NCBI GenBank assembly: GCA_031269135.1
Contig: JAISZP010000019.1
Coordinates: forward strand, 1-13,658
Direction: 5' to 3'
DNA: 13,658 nucleotides
Source: Deltaproteobacteria bacterium
GTDB lineage: Bacteria; Desulfobacterota; Desulfarculia; Adiutricales; Adiutricaceae
Under the pieces are notes generated by a model. It was not told the origin of the DNA and ran no database searches. It saw only the letters and a list, made by a program, of their open reading frames with translations. The position numbers were made by a program, and so were the translations under genes. Shown in pieces: positions 13,580-13,658 of this stretch. Each line of letters starts with the position of its first letter. Position 1 is the first letter of the stretch.

Positions 13580-13658
13580 ATACAGGTTATCGAGCCGCAG
13601 CATAAATTACGGCAACAACTTCTCGGAGCGAAACCTGTACAGAAGACCTTGTTTGCGG
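13580..13658 (+). pseudogene. Possible fragment of a YhcG/DUF1016-type nuclease
   Basis: The frame reading I-N-Y-G-N-N-F-S-E-R-N-L-Y-R resembles the 'eyG.nFSerNLyrM..F' segment of the N-terminal domain of YhcG/DUF1016 proteins (PDDEXK-nuclease family often found with mobile elements). Upstream of about 13580 the frame is broken, and the window ends 79 bp later. The match is short, so this is tentative. Confidence 0.3.

Overview
The window looks like a chromosomal segment of an anaerobic Gram-negative bacterium, most likely a deltaproteobacterium-like lineage. This is inferred from rubrerythrin, a short Mrp/Nbp35 iron-sulfur carrier with a C-terminal CxxC, a UbiB-like kinase and codon style; no rRNA or other lineage marker is present. 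Intact genes, long AT-rich gene-poor stretches and decayed phage/plasmid genes lie side by side, which suggests a genome undergoing reduction, for example a host-associated organism.

Layout. 1-47 is the tail of an upstream gene whose stop codon overlaps the corA ribosome binding site. 58-993 (+) is a CorA-type divalent cation channel, facing tail to tail (9 bp gap) an mrp/apbC-type ATPase (1003-1812, -). Upstream of mrp on the same strand is a large unrecognised protein (2023-4161, -) with seven predicted membrane helices, a long Ala/Ser/Gln/Asp-rich low-complexity stretch and a terminal coiled coil. After a 650-bp gap comes ubiB/aarF (4813-6492, +), closed by a clear intrinsic terminator. 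Rubrerythrin (6971-7474, +) has its own promoter, a roughly 200-nt leader with strong predicted RNA structure and a 13-bp-stem terminator.

7.6-11.6 kb is a gene-poor, AT-rich region. It holds one convincing gene, a stand-alone GyrI-like effector-binding protein (8602-9072, +), whose 3' end runs into a 14-bp tandem repeat. It also holds a doubtful small minus-strand ORF with a T8 hairpin terminator, a 17-bp tandem repeat, several inverted repeats, and an exact-consensus sigma70-type promoter (TTGACA-N17-TATAAT, minus strand, 9747-9775) that reads into what may be a short non-coding RNA.

11602-12453 (+) is a TetR-family regulator with an unusual acidic tail. Directly behind it the composition becomes GC-rich, and the sequence is a graveyard of mobile-element genes: a P4-family primase/helicase with at least five frame changes (about 12510-13288, +), a KilA-N domain relic on the opposite strand (about 13290-13505, -), and possibly a piece of a YhcG/DUF1016 nuclease at the right edge.

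The intact genes do not form one pathway. Rubrerythrin (peroxide reduction) and Mrp (Fe-S cluster delivery) fit an oxygen-sensitive metabolism. I found no complete novel defence or mobile system. The best leads are the rubrerythrin leader RNA and the orphan promoter with its candidate small RNA.
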